A stretch of 64,000 bases of DNA, from positions 1,364,001-1,428,000 of the forward strand of contig OZ254179.1 in the NCBI GenBank assembly GCA_965268675.1, given 5' to 3'. A program made the position numbers and the translations under genes. A model generated the notes under the pieces. The model saw only the letters and a list, made by a program, of their open reading frames with translations, searched no databases and had not been told where the DNA came from. The DNA comes from AAA044-D11 sp009705075 (lineage in GTDB: Bacteria; Actinomycetota; Actinomycetes; Nanopelagicales; Nanopelagicaceae). The stretch's first letter is position 1. Every line of letters begins with the position of its first letter. Below are positions 1 through 8,675 of this stretch, piece after piece.

Positions 1-698
1 TTGCCCGCAATCATTCCGCAGAGATGTGCGGCATCAAATAAAACAAGTGCACCGACTTCATCTGCAATCGCTCGAACTTCTTTAATTGGATGGAAGAAGA
101 GATTTAAGCTGCCACCGATAGTTATTAACTTTGGCTTTACTTCGTGAGCTAGCTTTCTAAGTGCATCAACATCAATCGTGTAACCATCTTCATTTATGGG
201 AGATGAAATAGTTTTCAAACCATAAAGACCTGCCGCTCCTTGGGCGTGATGAGTGACATGTCCACCGATTGTTGCTGGTGGGGCAATGATTGTGTCACCA
301 GGTTTGCAAGTTGCCATGAAGGCGTACAAATTTGCGAGCGCTCCTGAGCCAACTCTAAATTCCGAGAACTCGGCGCCAAATACATCGCAGGCAAGAGCAG
401 ATGTAATTACTTCAATTTTTTCAATTGCATCAAGACCGACTTCATATTTATCACCTGGATGACCGAGCGATGCGCGCGATCCCATTCCTGAAGAGAGCAA
501 AGCTTCGGCTCGCGGATTTAAAATATTTGTTGCAGGATTTAAATTAATTGAATCCACATCATGAATTCGATGGCTCTCTTTTGCGAGGGCTTCGATCTCA
601 CTCTGAATTCCACTTGGGTCTAGGGTGTTGTATCTCGCTAAAACTTCTTGAACTACGAGTTGGCTTTGTGGCGCAAGCCAGGTGCGATCAGCAGGCAC
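1..698 (-). CDS. SHMT-family PLP enzyme, divergent (3' end outside window)
   Basis: The first ~232 residues of a fold-type I PLP enzyme of the serine hydroxymethyltransferase family are visible. The protein starts MPADRTWLAP from a GTG at 698-696. It contains a motif MGSRASLGHPG near residue 65 and FDAAHLCGM near 225, which matches the D-x-A-H motif of SHMTs that contacts PLP and substrate. The region where canonical GlyA reads NVQPHSG reads FRVGSGALAN here, so this is probably not the housekeeping GlyA but a paralogue, possibly acting on another hydroxyamino acid. The Schiff-base lysine lies outside the window. An in-frame stop just upstream makes the GTG the only reasonable start; it overlaps the preceding small gene by 11 nt, which implies translational coupling. 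Family is confident, substrate is not. Confidence 0.8.
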   Translation of the reverse strand, partial: MPADRTWLAPQSQLVVQEVLARYNTLDPSGIQSEIEALAKESHRIHDVDSINLNPATNILNPRAEALLSSGMGSRASLGHPGDKYEVGLDAIEKIEVITSALACDVFGAEFSEFRVGSGALANLYAFMATCKPGDTIIAPPATIGGHVTHHAQGAAGLYGLKTISSPINEDGYTIDVDALRKLAHEVKPKLITIGGSLNLFFHPIKEVRAIADEVGALVLFDAAHLCGMIAG

Positions 699-801
699 AA
701 CGGTCGGCTTCTGCTACGCCTTGCAACGCTTCTTCAATATGTTCTCCGCAACCAGACCAAGTTGGCTTACCGCAGATTGAACAAGTGACTTTAGAACACA
801 C
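688..801 (-). CDS. Tiny Cys-rich TWSGCG protein (37 aa)
   Basis: A 37-residue protein starts at a GTG preceded by AAGGAG at 6-nt spacing. It reads MCSKVTCSICGKPTWSGCG, then HIEEALQGV and a C-terminal RCAC. The six cysteines plus the conserved HIEEAL suggest a small zinc- or metal-binding knuckle. A paralogue with about two thirds identical residues over the shared part lies at 31818-31994, which strongly supports both as real genes. Similar short proteins of unknown function occur in many bacteria and some eukaryotes (from memory). It overlaps the start of the SHMT-like gene by 11 nt and probably shares its mRNA. No function can be assigned; roles in metal handling or thiol chemistry are guesses. 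Confidence 0.8.
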   Translation of the reverse strand: MCSKVTCSICGKPTWSGCGEHIEEALQGVAEADRCAC

Positions 802-989
802 TTCGAGCTCCTTAGCTAAATTTAAACCGCACGTATTTGGCTGTAATTCAACCAAAAGACGCGAATTAAAAGTAGTGGAAGTCAGAGGTTAAACCCTAAT
901 TTCTTTAATAACGCTTCCGTTAGATATCAGGCTGGCCTTTGCCCCGGCAATTGCTCGAGACTCTACGGACTGAAGGTATTCTTTTTTTC

Positions 990-1811
990 ATGCAGATTTT
1001 GCTTCATGCCGGTTTCCATAAATCAGGTACTACTTCTATTCAGGATGCTTTGCTTGAGGTCAAGGATGGAGATTTCATTTACCCCCACCCATTAACTGGT
1101 GGACCTGGTCATAGCGTGATTGCCCATGCAGTGAATGATGAAAACTCACCAAATTATGACCCTGCACTTCTCCTTAAAATGGTAAATAAAATGAGCTTCA
1201 AATTCATACTTCGAAGGAAGCCAAGGTTGGTGCTTTCCTCGGAAGATTTCACAGCCACAGCGAACTTCGAAGCGATAAATCGGCTGGCGCTAAAACACGA
1301 GGTCCACTTGATTCTTACAAGAAGGCCAGTGAAGGAAGCGCTTCCGTCTTGGCAACAAGAATTAATAAAACATGGAAGTCATAATCCTTACTTGAGCGAA
1401 GAAGGTTTAATTGAATCGGAAAATCATTTGCAGTTCAATATTAATAGAATTGATGCTTTTCTTCATTCCGCTAAATTTAAGAAAATTACCGTCATCTCTA
1501 CAACGTCATCAAAACCAAATTTCATTTTTGAGAATTTTAGTAGAATCCTTGGCGCTGAGTTGAAAGTGAAGATTAAAAATTCAAGGTTAGATGACTTGGT
1601 TCTTCAAGAGCTTGTTAAATTGAATTCACAGAGTCCTAATCTCAACAATATCCAAAGGATCAATTCAGCGATTATGACGGTAAAGAAAACGAATAAAGTC
1701 TCAATTGATAATTCCTTTGATCAAGTTTGGGAAGCAAAGGAGAAGGAATTGACTGACTATTTCATTGCTCAATCAAAAACCGGATTTATTGAATTCATAT
1801 CGGCCGAGTAA
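990..1811 (+). CDS. Sulfotransferase-like protein
   Basis: A 273-residue protein beginning MQILLHAGFHKSGTTSIQ. The HKSGTTS segment directly after the first beta-strand matches the 5'-phosphosulfate-binding loop of PAPS-dependent sulfotransferases. A later LTRRPVKEALPSWQ (about residues 110-123) resembles the 3'-phosphate-binding Arg/Ser motif. The likely role is sulfation of a surface glycan or a small molecule. I chose ATG 990 because the conserved strand begins at residue 2; an upstream TTG at 939 would add 17 unconserved residues. It stands alone between the divergent Cys-rich/SHMT pair and tRNA-Lys, close to surface-glycan genes. Acceptor unknown. Confidence 0.7.
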   Translation: MQILLHAGFHKSGTTSIQDALLEVKDGDFIYPHPLTGGPGHSVIAHAVNDENSPNYDPALLLKMVNKMSFKFILRRKPRLVLSSEDFTATANFEAINRLALKHEVHLILTRRPVKEALPSWQQELIKHGSHNPYLSEEGLIESENHLQFNINRIDAFLHSAKFKKITVISTTSSKPNFIFENFSRILGAELKVKIKNSRLDDLVLQELVKLNSQSPNLNNIQRINSAIMTVKKTNKVSIDNSFDQVWEAKEKELTDYFIAQSKTGFIEFISAE

Positions 1812-1846
1812 GGAATTGTTAACCTTCGACACTTTTCCAAGTTTTG

Positions 1847-1919
1847 TGGGCCCCGTCGGGATCGAACCGACGACCCACGGATTAAAAGTCCGTTGCTCTA
1901 CCGACTGAGCTAGAGGCCC
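1847..1919 (-). tRNA. tRNA-Lys (anticodon TTT)
   Basis: A 73-nt cloverleaf on the minus strand. The acceptor arm is GGGCCTC paired with GGGGCCC and the discriminator is A. The anticodon stem ACGGA/TCCGT holds loop CTTTTAA, giving anticodon TTT. The T-arm is GTCGG-GTTCGAT-CCCGAC. CCA is not encoded. Confidence 0.96.
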
Positions 1920-2045
1920 GCGCTATCAAAGTTATTTGAGCGTTGACGAAGTGTAACGGCTAATTCCCCGTGCTCTAGACCTTAAAGCCAAGGGGCAAGA
2001 ATCCATGTTTTGGCGTGAAGTTTGCTAAGAATGTATAAGAATGTA

Positions 2046-3980
2046 TTAGGACCGCTTTAGAAAAGTACTGAGCTGAGGAATTGTCCGCGCTGCACCGGCA
2101 ACTGAGAAATGATCATCGTCGTAATAGAGCCATTCATTGTCTGCGTACCTTGTACAAATTTTGGCATCGCAAAAAAGTGATGCGAAATTCATAGTGGAAA
2201 TTCCCTTTCCTCTTGCCCATTTTGCGAATTCATTCGAATCTTTTTGGTCTTCGGTTTGCATCTCAGACAACTTGAAATATTTAGGTGGTTCATATGGTGA
2301 CATTATGAGGGGTTGTTTAACCATATAATTTTTCTCATCTGGAAAGATTGGATTGTTTTCAATGAGCAAGATATTTGGGATTGTTGATTTGAGGTCCAAG
2401 AGCGCGCTCTTTAAATCATCCTGGGGATAGGTAGCAACAATATACTCTGAGGCAATAATTGCGTCTGGCTTATTCGCTAAAACCCACTCCTTCATTCGCT
2501 GATTATTTTCTACGCAATTAGCCAAAAAATCTACATCTGTTGTTTGTCGGAATTTAATACGGCACCCGCCGTGTGTCCAAATAACAGAATTCCAATTGGC
2601 AATCTTTGCTGAATCTACAACTGCCTGAGAAATATGCCCAGCATGGGAATCTCCAATCAAGAGCACCGTTTTTGTTGCGCTCTTATTTTTGTAAATGCAC
2701 GGAGGGCCTGCTTTCGAATCCCTCAAGCATTTCGGATCGAATTCACCTGCGTAGGGAGGTTTTATAATTCCTCGATAAATTCCCCAATAATCGTTTTTAG
2801 CGGCGCTGTTTATTGATACAAAAATCGCCATTGGGGCAACGAGAGTCAAAACAAGGGTGACCGAAATTTTCTTAAAATTTAAAGTGCTGTTCTTTCCGTA
2901 ATTGCGAAATCTATTCTCAATTCTTGAGTAACTTAAAGCTCCAAGTAATATTGAAGCGATAACTGCAATAATCGTTTGAATTACGCGGCTCTCCATGTTG
3001 CCGAATTTGGTCAAGAGTGAGTATTTGGCTAAGTAAAGCAGTGGCAAATGAACCAAATAAATAGAGTAGGAACGGTCACCAAGCCATTCAAGTTTGGTGC
3101 TAATGAAATTTGGAAGAGTTTCAAGGGATCTAAATCTAATAATTACTATCGCAATTAAGCTGATGAGAATTGAACTAGCCTTTTGCTCAACACGAAGTGG
3201 CCCAAATAGAACTATTAACATGACGCCAATTAATACCAAACTACTAACTCTTGAGAATCTATTTTCTAGATTTTGATATCGACTAAGAGAGAAGTAACAA
3301 AGTCCGCCTAAAATGAATTGCCATACTCGACTAAGTGGTGAATAGAACGAGAATTGAGAGGCAAACTCAATTCCAACCCAGTTATAAACAGAAAGCAAAA
3401 TTCTCGGAACTAGAAATGTGATGAAACTAAAAGCTGCGACTAATACGAAAACAATTGAAATGATTTTCTTGACGTTCCTGATATTGAAAAGGACTAGAAA
3501 CAAAACTAGAGGTAGGAAAATATAGATTTGTTCTTCAACTGACAGTGACCAGGTGTGAATTAAAGGATTTGGATTGGGAGCGAAATAATCTGGTGAACCT
3601 TTGTAGGCACCTAAATTAGCCACCAAAAGAAGTGTTGCGACTCCTTGAATTGCAAATCGAGAATGATCACCAGGTGGTCCAATCAAAAGAATTGCCACCG
3701 CTGATATTGCAAGAACCACTGCCAAAGCTGGAGCTAATCGATAGAAGCGTCTCTTATAAAACAATTTCAGACTAGAAAAGCGCCCTCCGATTGTTTGTTC
3801 AGTAAATATCCTCAGAATTAAGGGGGTGACCACAAAGCCTGAAATTATGAAAAATACATCTACTCCGAGATACCCAAGAGGGAAATAACTCTCTTTGGCG
3901 TGAAAGAGAACGACAGCTAGAACTGCGAGGCCTCGTAGAGCTTGTATGTCTTTGCGATATTTTGTTTTACTCAACAGCAA
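2046..3980 (-). CDS. OafA-like acyltransferase 3 with C-terminal SGNH domain
   Basis: A 644-residue membrane O-acyltransferase of the OafA/YrhL type. The N-terminal acyltransferase-3 domain (about 1-390, roughly ten membrane segments) shows ALRGLAVLAVVLFHA with the catalytic His, GVDVFFIISGFV, and HTWSLSVEEQIY. The C-terminal part carries an SGNH-hydrolase-like domain with LLIGDSHAGH around 440 and a distal DDDHFS holding the Asp/His pair. Such proteins O-acetylate extracellular glycans. The start is a TTG, either 3980 or 3974; a GAGGGGGG tract upstream fits the latter better for spacing. The protein lies among surface-modification genes, which suits modification of the local glycopolymer. 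Confidence 0.88.
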   Translation of the reverse strand: MLLSKTKYRKDIQALRGLAVLAVVLFHAKESYFPLGYLGVDVFFIISGFVVTPLILRIFTEQTIGGRFSSLKLFYKRRFYRLAPALAVVLAISAVAILLIGPPGDHSRFAIQGVATLLLVANLGAYKGSPDYFAPNPNPLIHTWSLSVEEQIYIFLPLVLFLVLFNIRNVKKIISIVFVLVAAFSFITFLVPRILLSVYNWVGIEFASQFSFYSPLSRVWQFILGGLCYFSLSRYQNLENRFSRVSSLVLIGVMLIVLFGPLRVEQKASSILISLIAIVIIRFRSLETLPNFISTKLEWLGDRSYSIYLVHLPLLYLAKYSLLTKFGNMESRVIQTIIAVIASILLGALSYSRIENRFRNYGKNSTLNFKKISVTLVLTLVAPMAIFVSINSAAKNDYWGIYRGIIKPPYAGEFDPKCLRDSKAGPPCIYKNKSATKTVLLIGDSHAGHISQAVVDSAKIANWNSVIWTHGGCRIKFRQTTDVDFLANCVENNQRMKEWVLANKPDAIIASEYIVATYPQDDLKSALLDLKSTIPNILLIENNPIFPDEKNYMVKQPLIMSPYEPPKYFKLSEMQTEDQKDSNEFAKWARGKGISTMNFASLFCDAKICTRYADNEWLYYDDDHFSVAGAARTIPQLSTFLKRS

Positions 3981-4081
3981 AGCCCCCCTCGATGCAGAAT
4001 TATATGGACGCCATCGTATGGCTTGTTATCTAAATTGGGCCCTAGCGGGTTTGCGACGCCTCATAACCTTAAAGTTAAGGG

Positions 4082-5470
4082 ATGAGAAAACACCTCCTGG
4101 CTCAGTCTCTCTGGGTAAAAGCAACATTGGGGTTCTGGTTAATTTGGCAGATCGCAATTGCGTTATCTTGTCGGCCGGTTCAAGATGATTATTCATATTT
4201 AGATATTGGCTCGAATTCCGGTTTCGCAAATTATCTTTCAGACTTTTGGAACAATTGGGGCGGCAATTTAACGCCATCAATTATTCGGGTACCTTTTTAT
4301 TTACCAAGTATTTCCGGAATCTATTGGTGGGGATTTGCTCTCTACTCTTTTCTTACATCTCTACTTGTTCTTTTAACTGCCATGATTTTGGCTACTTGGC
4401 TTAGAGGTAGACCTTTAAGTGAGTTCGATTCTCGAGATCTAATTCTCGCGATTTTGACTTGTATTGGATTTGAGGGAGTTTTCTCACCTGGATTACTAGC
4501 AGCTTTTGTTTTCGGGCCGGCATCGAGTACACATCTTCTGCCTGTTTGTTCTCTGGTAATCGGATTGTGGTTATGTACTTTAAATTTCCGCTCATCGAGT
4601 GCAAAAAATCTTGCGCCTCTCCTCATCTTTCTTCTGGGATTTATTGCTGGAAACTCCAACTTTTCGGAAGGTGGGTTAACTGTTGTTATCTTCATGCTAT
4701 TGATAATTGGATACCGGATTCGACCCGAATTCGTTCGTGAGCTTGGGTTTAGTAAATTAGTGAAATTAAATATTTTTGGTTTTGGGGCGCTAATTGGTTT
4801 TGTGATGATCGTTGCAAGTCCAGGATTTAAAAATCGGGCTAATAGTGGGGGTGGGCTTCCAAGCGGGATTAATGAAACATTGATTGGGTTTCGTAGTTCT
4901 TTTGTAAGTTTTACGGGAGATGTAGTAACTCACCCCCTTTGGATTTTTCTTGTTATCTTTGCAATTCTGTATTTCAAAAGTGGTCTTAAAGAGGAGATCA
5001 CCAGAACGCGGGCTTTGGCTTTAGTTGTTCTGACAACTCTCTGCTATCTCTCTCTGATTGTCGGAACAGCTTTTGCATATGCTGCATGGCATCAATCTGT
5101 TGGTCTGTTATTTTTGCTAACTCCCACCTCGATAACAATTGCCTATTTCTTACTTCCATTCGCGCAAGTTTTCGAGAGATTTTCCATATTACTCAAAGTC
5201 TTGTTAGGTACGCTTGCTCTTCTTATTTCAATTCTCACAGTAAGAGTCACCGTTCTGGAAGTTAGTCGAGGCGCTACTTGGGATAAAAATTTGATTGCAA
5301 ACAGCTGTTTGCTGGCCGAGAATAACCAGGCGAAACTGCTTGGGGCAGAGGTTAAATACCCGCCACTTGGACTTGGAATTGAAGATGTGAATAGGTGGGA
5401 ATGGATGAGCAATAATTATAAGAGTTGGTTAACTAGCCCGAACTTTACGAAGAAAGTTACTTGTGACTAG
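4082..5470 (+). CDS. Polytopic membrane protein, GT-C/DUF6056-like
   Basis: A 462-residue protein with about ten hydrophobic segments and few soluble loops. An acidic pair in the first extracytoplasmic loop (RPVQDDYSY, about residues 32-40) is reminiscent of GT-C glycosyltransferases and DUF6056 proteins, where such aspartates are catalytic or substrate-binding. It ends in a soluble tail containing RWEWMSNNYKSW. The upstream spacing of AAGG to ATG is very short, so the start is uncertain. The last 14 nt overlap the convergent GT2 gene. A role in adding sugars from a lipid carrier to a surface polymer is inference; it could also be a transporter. Confidence 0.6.
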   Translation: MRKHLLAQSLWVKATLGFWLIWQIAIALSCRPVQDDYSYLDIGSNSGFANYLSDFWNNWGGNLTPSIIRVPFYLPSISGIYWWGFALYSFLTSLLVLLTAMILATWLRGRPLSEFDSRDLILAILTCIGFEGVFSPGLLAAFVFGPASSTHLLPVCSLVIGLWLCTLNFRSSSAKNLAPLLIFLLGFIAGNSNFSEGGLTVVIFMLLIIGYRIRPEFVRELGFSKLVKLNIFGFGALIGFVMIVASPGFKNRANSGGGLPSGINETLIGFRSSFVSFTGDVVTHPLWIFLVIFAILYFKSGLKEEITRTRALALVVLTTLCYLSLIVGTAFAYAAWHQSVGLLFLLTPTSITIAYFLLPFAQVFERFSILLKVLLGTLALLISILTVRVTVLEVSRGATWDKNLIANSCLLAENNQAKLLGAEVKYPPLGLGIEDVNRWEWMSNNYKSWLTSPNFTKKVTCD

Positions 5471-6245
5471 CGCTCTTTGTTGATTTTCTTAGCAAGAAAT
5501 AGATTCTAACTATTTCAATAAATATTGTGGGCAGGCTTCCAATCTTTATTGCAGAACCGCCAACATCTCGCCAAAAAAGAAGTGGCTCTTCCCAGATACG
5601 TAATTGTTCTCCCGAAATTTGTTGGTACCTGGCCGCTATTTCCAGATCTATAAACCACTTAGTCTTGAAGTTATCCATAAATACTTGTTGCAAGTTTTCA
5701 TCTGAAGCAAATATCTTAAATCCACTCTGTGAATCGTATGGAATCGATGGTGAGGCTGAGCCAAGGATTGAAATAATTATTCTTCCGAGGTAGTGGCGAT
5801 ATTTCTTTCTTTCAATTCTTCTTCCCCGCAGCTGCACTCGCGATGACCAAATCGCTTGAAAACCTTGTGAAACCAGATGGTTTGAGTCATTAACCGAAAG
5901 GTTTAAAAATCTTGCAATCTCTTTAGGATCGAAAGCTTCATCCGCATCTAAGTAGCCAATAAATGATTTGCCAGTATGTAAATCTGAATTCTTGAAGAAG
6001 AAATTGAATCCACTTCTTATCGCTTCTGCTTTGCCGCGATTAACTTCATGTTCTAAAACAGTTACATGCGAAGCGGCTTTTAGCTTTGCAAGAAGTTCGG
6101 TCGTGGTGTCACTCGATCCGTCATTAACAAATATCCAATTTATATTTGTAATAGCAAGAACTTGACTCCAATAGCCTTGATTCCAGCGCTTTGCTTCATT
6201 GAAAACCGGCACAACCAGGGTAAGGTTTTTAGATTCGCCAGCCAT
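5457..6245 (-). CDS. Glycosyltransferase family 2 (dolichol-phosphate-sugar synthase-like)
   Basis: A 262-residue GT2 enzyme. The nucleotide-binding strand LTLVVPVFNEAKR opens the protein, FVNDGSSDTT follows near residue 37, and YLDADEAFD near 98 supplies the DxD metal-binding motif. The order resembles polyprenyl-phosphate mannose/glucose synthases (DPM1/GtrB), but there is no clear C-terminal pair of membrane helices. It probably transfers a sugar from a nucleotide donor to a polyprenyl phosphate or glycan. It overlaps the adjacent membrane protein tail-to-tail by 14 nt, and the two may work together in supplying lipid-linked sugars. Confidence 0.82.
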   Translation of the reverse strand: MAGESKNLTLVVPVFNEAKRWNQGYWSQVLAITNINWIFVNDGSSDTTTELLAKLKAASHVTVLEHEVNRGKAEAIRSGFNFFFKNSDLHTGKSFIGYLDADEAFDPKEIARFLNLSVNDSNHLVSQGFQAIWSSRVQLRGRRIERKKYRHYLGRIIISILGSASPSIPYDSQSGFKIFASDENLQQVFMDNFKTKWFIDLEIAARYQQISGEQLRIWEEPLLFWRDVGGSAIKIGSLPTIFIEIVRIYFLLRKSTKSASHK

Positions 6246-6251
6246 GAATTA

Positions 6252-6257
6252 AGTGTA
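6252..6257 (-). promoter_or_regulatory. -10 hexamer of leaderless GT2 gene
   Basis: TACACT lies exactly 6 nt before the ATG at 6245 and no Shine-Dalgarno is present, consistent with transcription starting at the start codon. Confidence 0.45.
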
Positions 6258-6295
6258 ACTCTCCCTTTTCTCGAGTTTGTTAATAAACTTTCTCC

Positions 6296-6823
6296 ATGAG
6301 TAAAGAGGATCTAGAAAGAGCGATTTGCCAAGTACCGGATTTCCCGAACCCTGGGATTCTCTTCTTCGACATCTTGCCTTTATTGAAGGATCGCGTTCAT
6401 TTCGCGAATTTAACGAGAGAGCTTGCAAGCTTTGCTAATTCGATTGATGTTGTTGCTGGCATTGAAGCTCGGGGGCTCATTCTAGGTTCGGCAGTTGCGT
6501 TGGAATTAGGAAAAGGTTTTGTCCCACTTCGTAAAAAAGGAAAACTGCCTGGTGCAACTTTTCAAGAGAGTTACGGTCTGGAATACGGAAGTGATACTTT
6601 GGAAATCCAAGATGGTGTTCTTAGTTCTAGCGATCGAGTGCTTTTGATAGATGATGTTCTTGCTACTGGTGGAACTCTTGTTGCCGGAGTTAAGTTAATT
6701 CAACAATGTGGTGCAATCGTTGAAAGCGTGGCAGTTGCACTTGAAATTGCTGATCTTCCTGGTCGCCAAAAATTTACCAGCGAATTTCCTGATATTTCTT
6801 TGAAGACTTTATTTCTTAAGTAA
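6296..6823 (+). CDS. apt: Adenine phosphoribosyltransferase
   Basis: A 175-residue cytosolic purine-salvage enzyme that makes AMP from adenine and PRPP. The opening IPDFPNPGILF-like segment (QVPDFPNPGILFFD) is typical of Apt, and the PRPP-binding loop VLLIDDVLATGGT lies near residues 120-132. VAGIEARGLILG near 55 is another Apt hallmark. Length is normal. No Shine-Dalgarno is visible before the ATG; a TAATAA sits about 9 nt upstream. Its stop abuts that of the convergent sua5 gene through the palindrome TAATTA. Confidence 0.95.
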   Translation: MSKEDLERAICQVPDFPNPGILFFDILPLLKDRVHFANLTRELASFANSIDVVAGIEARGLILGSAVALELGKGFVPLRKKGKLPGATFQESYGLEYGSDTLEIQDGVLSSSDRVLLIDDVLATGGTLVAGVKLIQQCGAIVESVAVALEIADLPGRQKFTSEFPDISLKTLFLK

Positions 6824-7777
6824 TTAGTTAGCAGCGCGCTTTAGGCGATCACGAATTGCAGCAGCGAGGCCATCGCCCTCTGGCTGCATCACACAGATTC
6901 TGGAAATTCCTTTAGCATCTGCAAAACGAAGTGCGGCATAAATTTCTCTCGCATAACTTTCGACTGAACTTGGTGCTGCAAGTCTGATTGCACCTTGTGG
7001 CGTCGGAAACGAATCAAGAGCGATAAAGCCTTCGCCAATTTTTGCTAATTCATCCAAAACAACTTTTGCGACCGGTGAGTAGTGGGATTCCAAGGACCCA
7101 GAAACTCTTATTTCAGAGACAACTTCAGCGATTACCAATAAACCGGTGCTCTCCTGAATCATCTCTTTTGTTATGGCTCCTAGGCGAAGTATCTGTGGTG
7201 CTTCTGATGTGCAATCAATGATTGTTGATTCCACTCCCACTTGGCAAGGTCCGCCATCTAATATCAAATCATTTTTGGGATCGAGATAATCTGCTAGCTC
7301 TTCAATAACCGCTTGTGCAGTAGTGGGCGAGACCGCTCCGAATCTATTTGCACTTGGCGCTGCAACACCTTTGCCACCGAGTTTTTCAAATTCTTTTAAA
7401 AGTGCCAGAGCAATTGGTTGATTCGGAACCCGCAAGCCAACAGTATTTTGATTCCCAGTTATAAAGTCTTTTGCTAATTCACTTCGAGTGAAAACTAAAG
7501 TCATCGGACCAGGCCAAAAATCTCGGGCTAAATTAATCGCATATTCTGGAATATCTAACACCCACTGTCCCATTGCGTCCAGTGAAGATATGTGCACGAT
7601 AAGCGGATGATCTGCTGGTCGACCTTTTGCTCTATAAATCTTGGCGATTGCCTCTGAATTAGTTGCATCAGCTCCAAGTCCGTAAACAGTCTCGGTTGGG
7701 AATGCGACAAGATTTCCGGCAGCAAGTGATTTAGCGGCGGCGCTAACCGTTTCTGTCGAACACTGGGATAGGAACAC
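6824..7777 (-). CDS. sua5: L-threonylcarbamoyladenylate synthase, Sua5 type
   Basis: A 317-residue YrdC/Sua5 protein that makes threonylcarbamoyl-AMP from threonine, bicarbonate and ATP for the t6A37 modification of ANN-reading tRNAs. The YrdC domain (about 1-200) shows VAFPTETVYGLGADA and KIYRAKGRPADHPL. It is followed by a linker with SLESHYSP and a C-terminal Sua5 domain, so this is the long form rather than the short TsaC. Start is a GTG at 7777. It abuts apt tail-to-tail without a spacer. The distant tsaB, tsaD and tsaE partners are not in this window. Confidence 0.93.
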   Translation of the reverse strand: MFLSQCSTETVSAAAKSLAAGNLVAFPTETVYGLGADATNSEAIAKIYRAKGRPADHPLIVHISSLDAMGQWVLDIPEYAINLARDFWPGPMTLVFTRSELAKDFITGNQNTVGLRVPNQPIALALLKEFEKLGGKGVAAPSANRFGAVSPTTAQAVIEELADYLDPKNDLILDGGPCQVGVESTIIDCTSEAPQILRLGAITKEMIQESTGLLVIAEVVSEIRVSGSLESHYSPVAKVVLDELAKIGEGFIALDSFPTPQGAIRLAAPSSVESYAREIYAALRFADAKGISRICVMQPEGDGLAAAIRDRLKRAAN

Positions 7778-7837
7778 CCAAGAATTCTCTCATTAAATTA
7801 TGACCTTATTCGCGGTATTTGCTGATGAATATTGTTC

Positions 7838-7843
7838 TAGTCT
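7838..7843 (+). promoter_or_regulatory. -10 hexamer of leaderless SIMPL gene
   Basis: TAGTCT ends exactly 6 nt before ATG 7850. No ribosome-binding site is visible. Confidence 0.45.
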
Positions 7844-7849
7844 TATCCT

Positions 7850-8569
7850 ATGAAAACTACATCCAATAAAAGAATCCGTGTAATCGCAATTATCGCTGCA
7901 ACTGTTATGGCATCAACCCTTGGCGCACAATTTGCTGAGGCTGCGCCGGTCCGTTACATAAGCATAAGTTCAGTGGGAACCGTGAAGGTTGTTCCAGATG
8001 CAGTTCGCTTGAACGCATCAGTTTCAGCCCTTTCGAAAGTAAGCAAGGATGCACTAGCGACTGCAGGAGTTGCCGCAAATAAATTCCGTGATGCGCTGAT
8101 TGCAAATGGTATTGAGAAGAAGTATTTGCAGAGTACAACTTTGACTGTTTATCCAGAATATAACTACACCCAAGATGTTGGAAATGTTCTAATCGGATAT
8201 CGCGCTAACCAGAGTTTTGAAGTTGTAATTCGCAACGCTTCCAAAGCTGGCGAGATTGTCGATGCAGTTGTTGCTGCCGCCGGCGATGCGCTCTACATAA
8301 ACGGAGTTACGCCATTCGTATTTGACAGCACTAAAGCTGCAGAAGCTGCGCGTAATGAAGCGGTAAAGAGTGCAAAGTTAAAAGCTAAGACTTATGCCAA
8401 ATTGTTAGGTGTAAAGATCGGCAAAGTAATTTGGTTGCAAGAATCTTCAGCGCCATCGCCATACCCAATAACAATGGGAGCAGCCAAGAGTGATTCTGGT
8501 GCAACTCAAATTGATTTGGGCCAACAAGATGTAAGCGTTTCAGTTGCTACTCGTTGGGCAATTTCCTAA
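7850..8569 (+). CDS. Secreted SIMPL (DUF541) domain protein
   Basis: A 239-residue exported protein. A basic start (KTTSNKRIR) and a hydrophobic core ending in AEAAP give a signal peptide of about 31 residues. The rest is a SIMPL/DUF541 domain, with ISSVGTVKVVPDAVRL at its start, YRANQSFEV in the middle and an AEAARNEAVKSAKLKAKTYA helix near 165. SIMPL proteins (for example YggE, BP26) form periplasmic or envelope oligomers linked to stress tolerance, but their biochemistry is unclear. It is monocistronic and followed by a short tandem repeat and tRNA genes. Confidence 0.9.
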   Translation: MKTTSNKRIRVIAIIAATVMASTLGAQFAEAAPVRYISISSVGTVKVVPDAVRLNASVSALSKVSKDALATAGVAANKFRDALIANGIEKKYLQSTTLTVYPEYNYTQDVGNVLIGYRANQSFEVVIRNASKAGEIVDAVVAAAGDALYINGVTPFVFDSTKAAEAARNEAVKSAKLKAKTYAKLLGVKIGKVIWLQESSAPSPYPITMGAAKSDSGATQIDLGQQDVSVSVATRWAIS

Positions 8570-8588
8570 CTCAATTAGGGAATTCCCG

Positions 8589-8612
8589 CCTATATAAGTA
8601 CCTATATAAGTA
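8589..8612 (+). repeat. 12-bp tandem repeat, two copies
   Basis: CCTATATAAGTA occurs twice in tandem directly after the SIMPL gene, followed by GGTGC, so that ACCT...AGGT arms could pair. There is no T-run, so it is not a convincing terminator. Function unknown. Confidence 0.7.
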
Positions 8613-8675
8613 GGTGCAATTAATCGGTTTTGCCGTTCGGATTGTGTCCGATACCCTAGGCGTCTGCCTTAAAAC

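Noticed and set aside
253..892. Plus-strand open frames (69 and 114 codons)
   Set aside because: They lie antisense to the SHMT-like and Cys-rich genes and have no coding signature.
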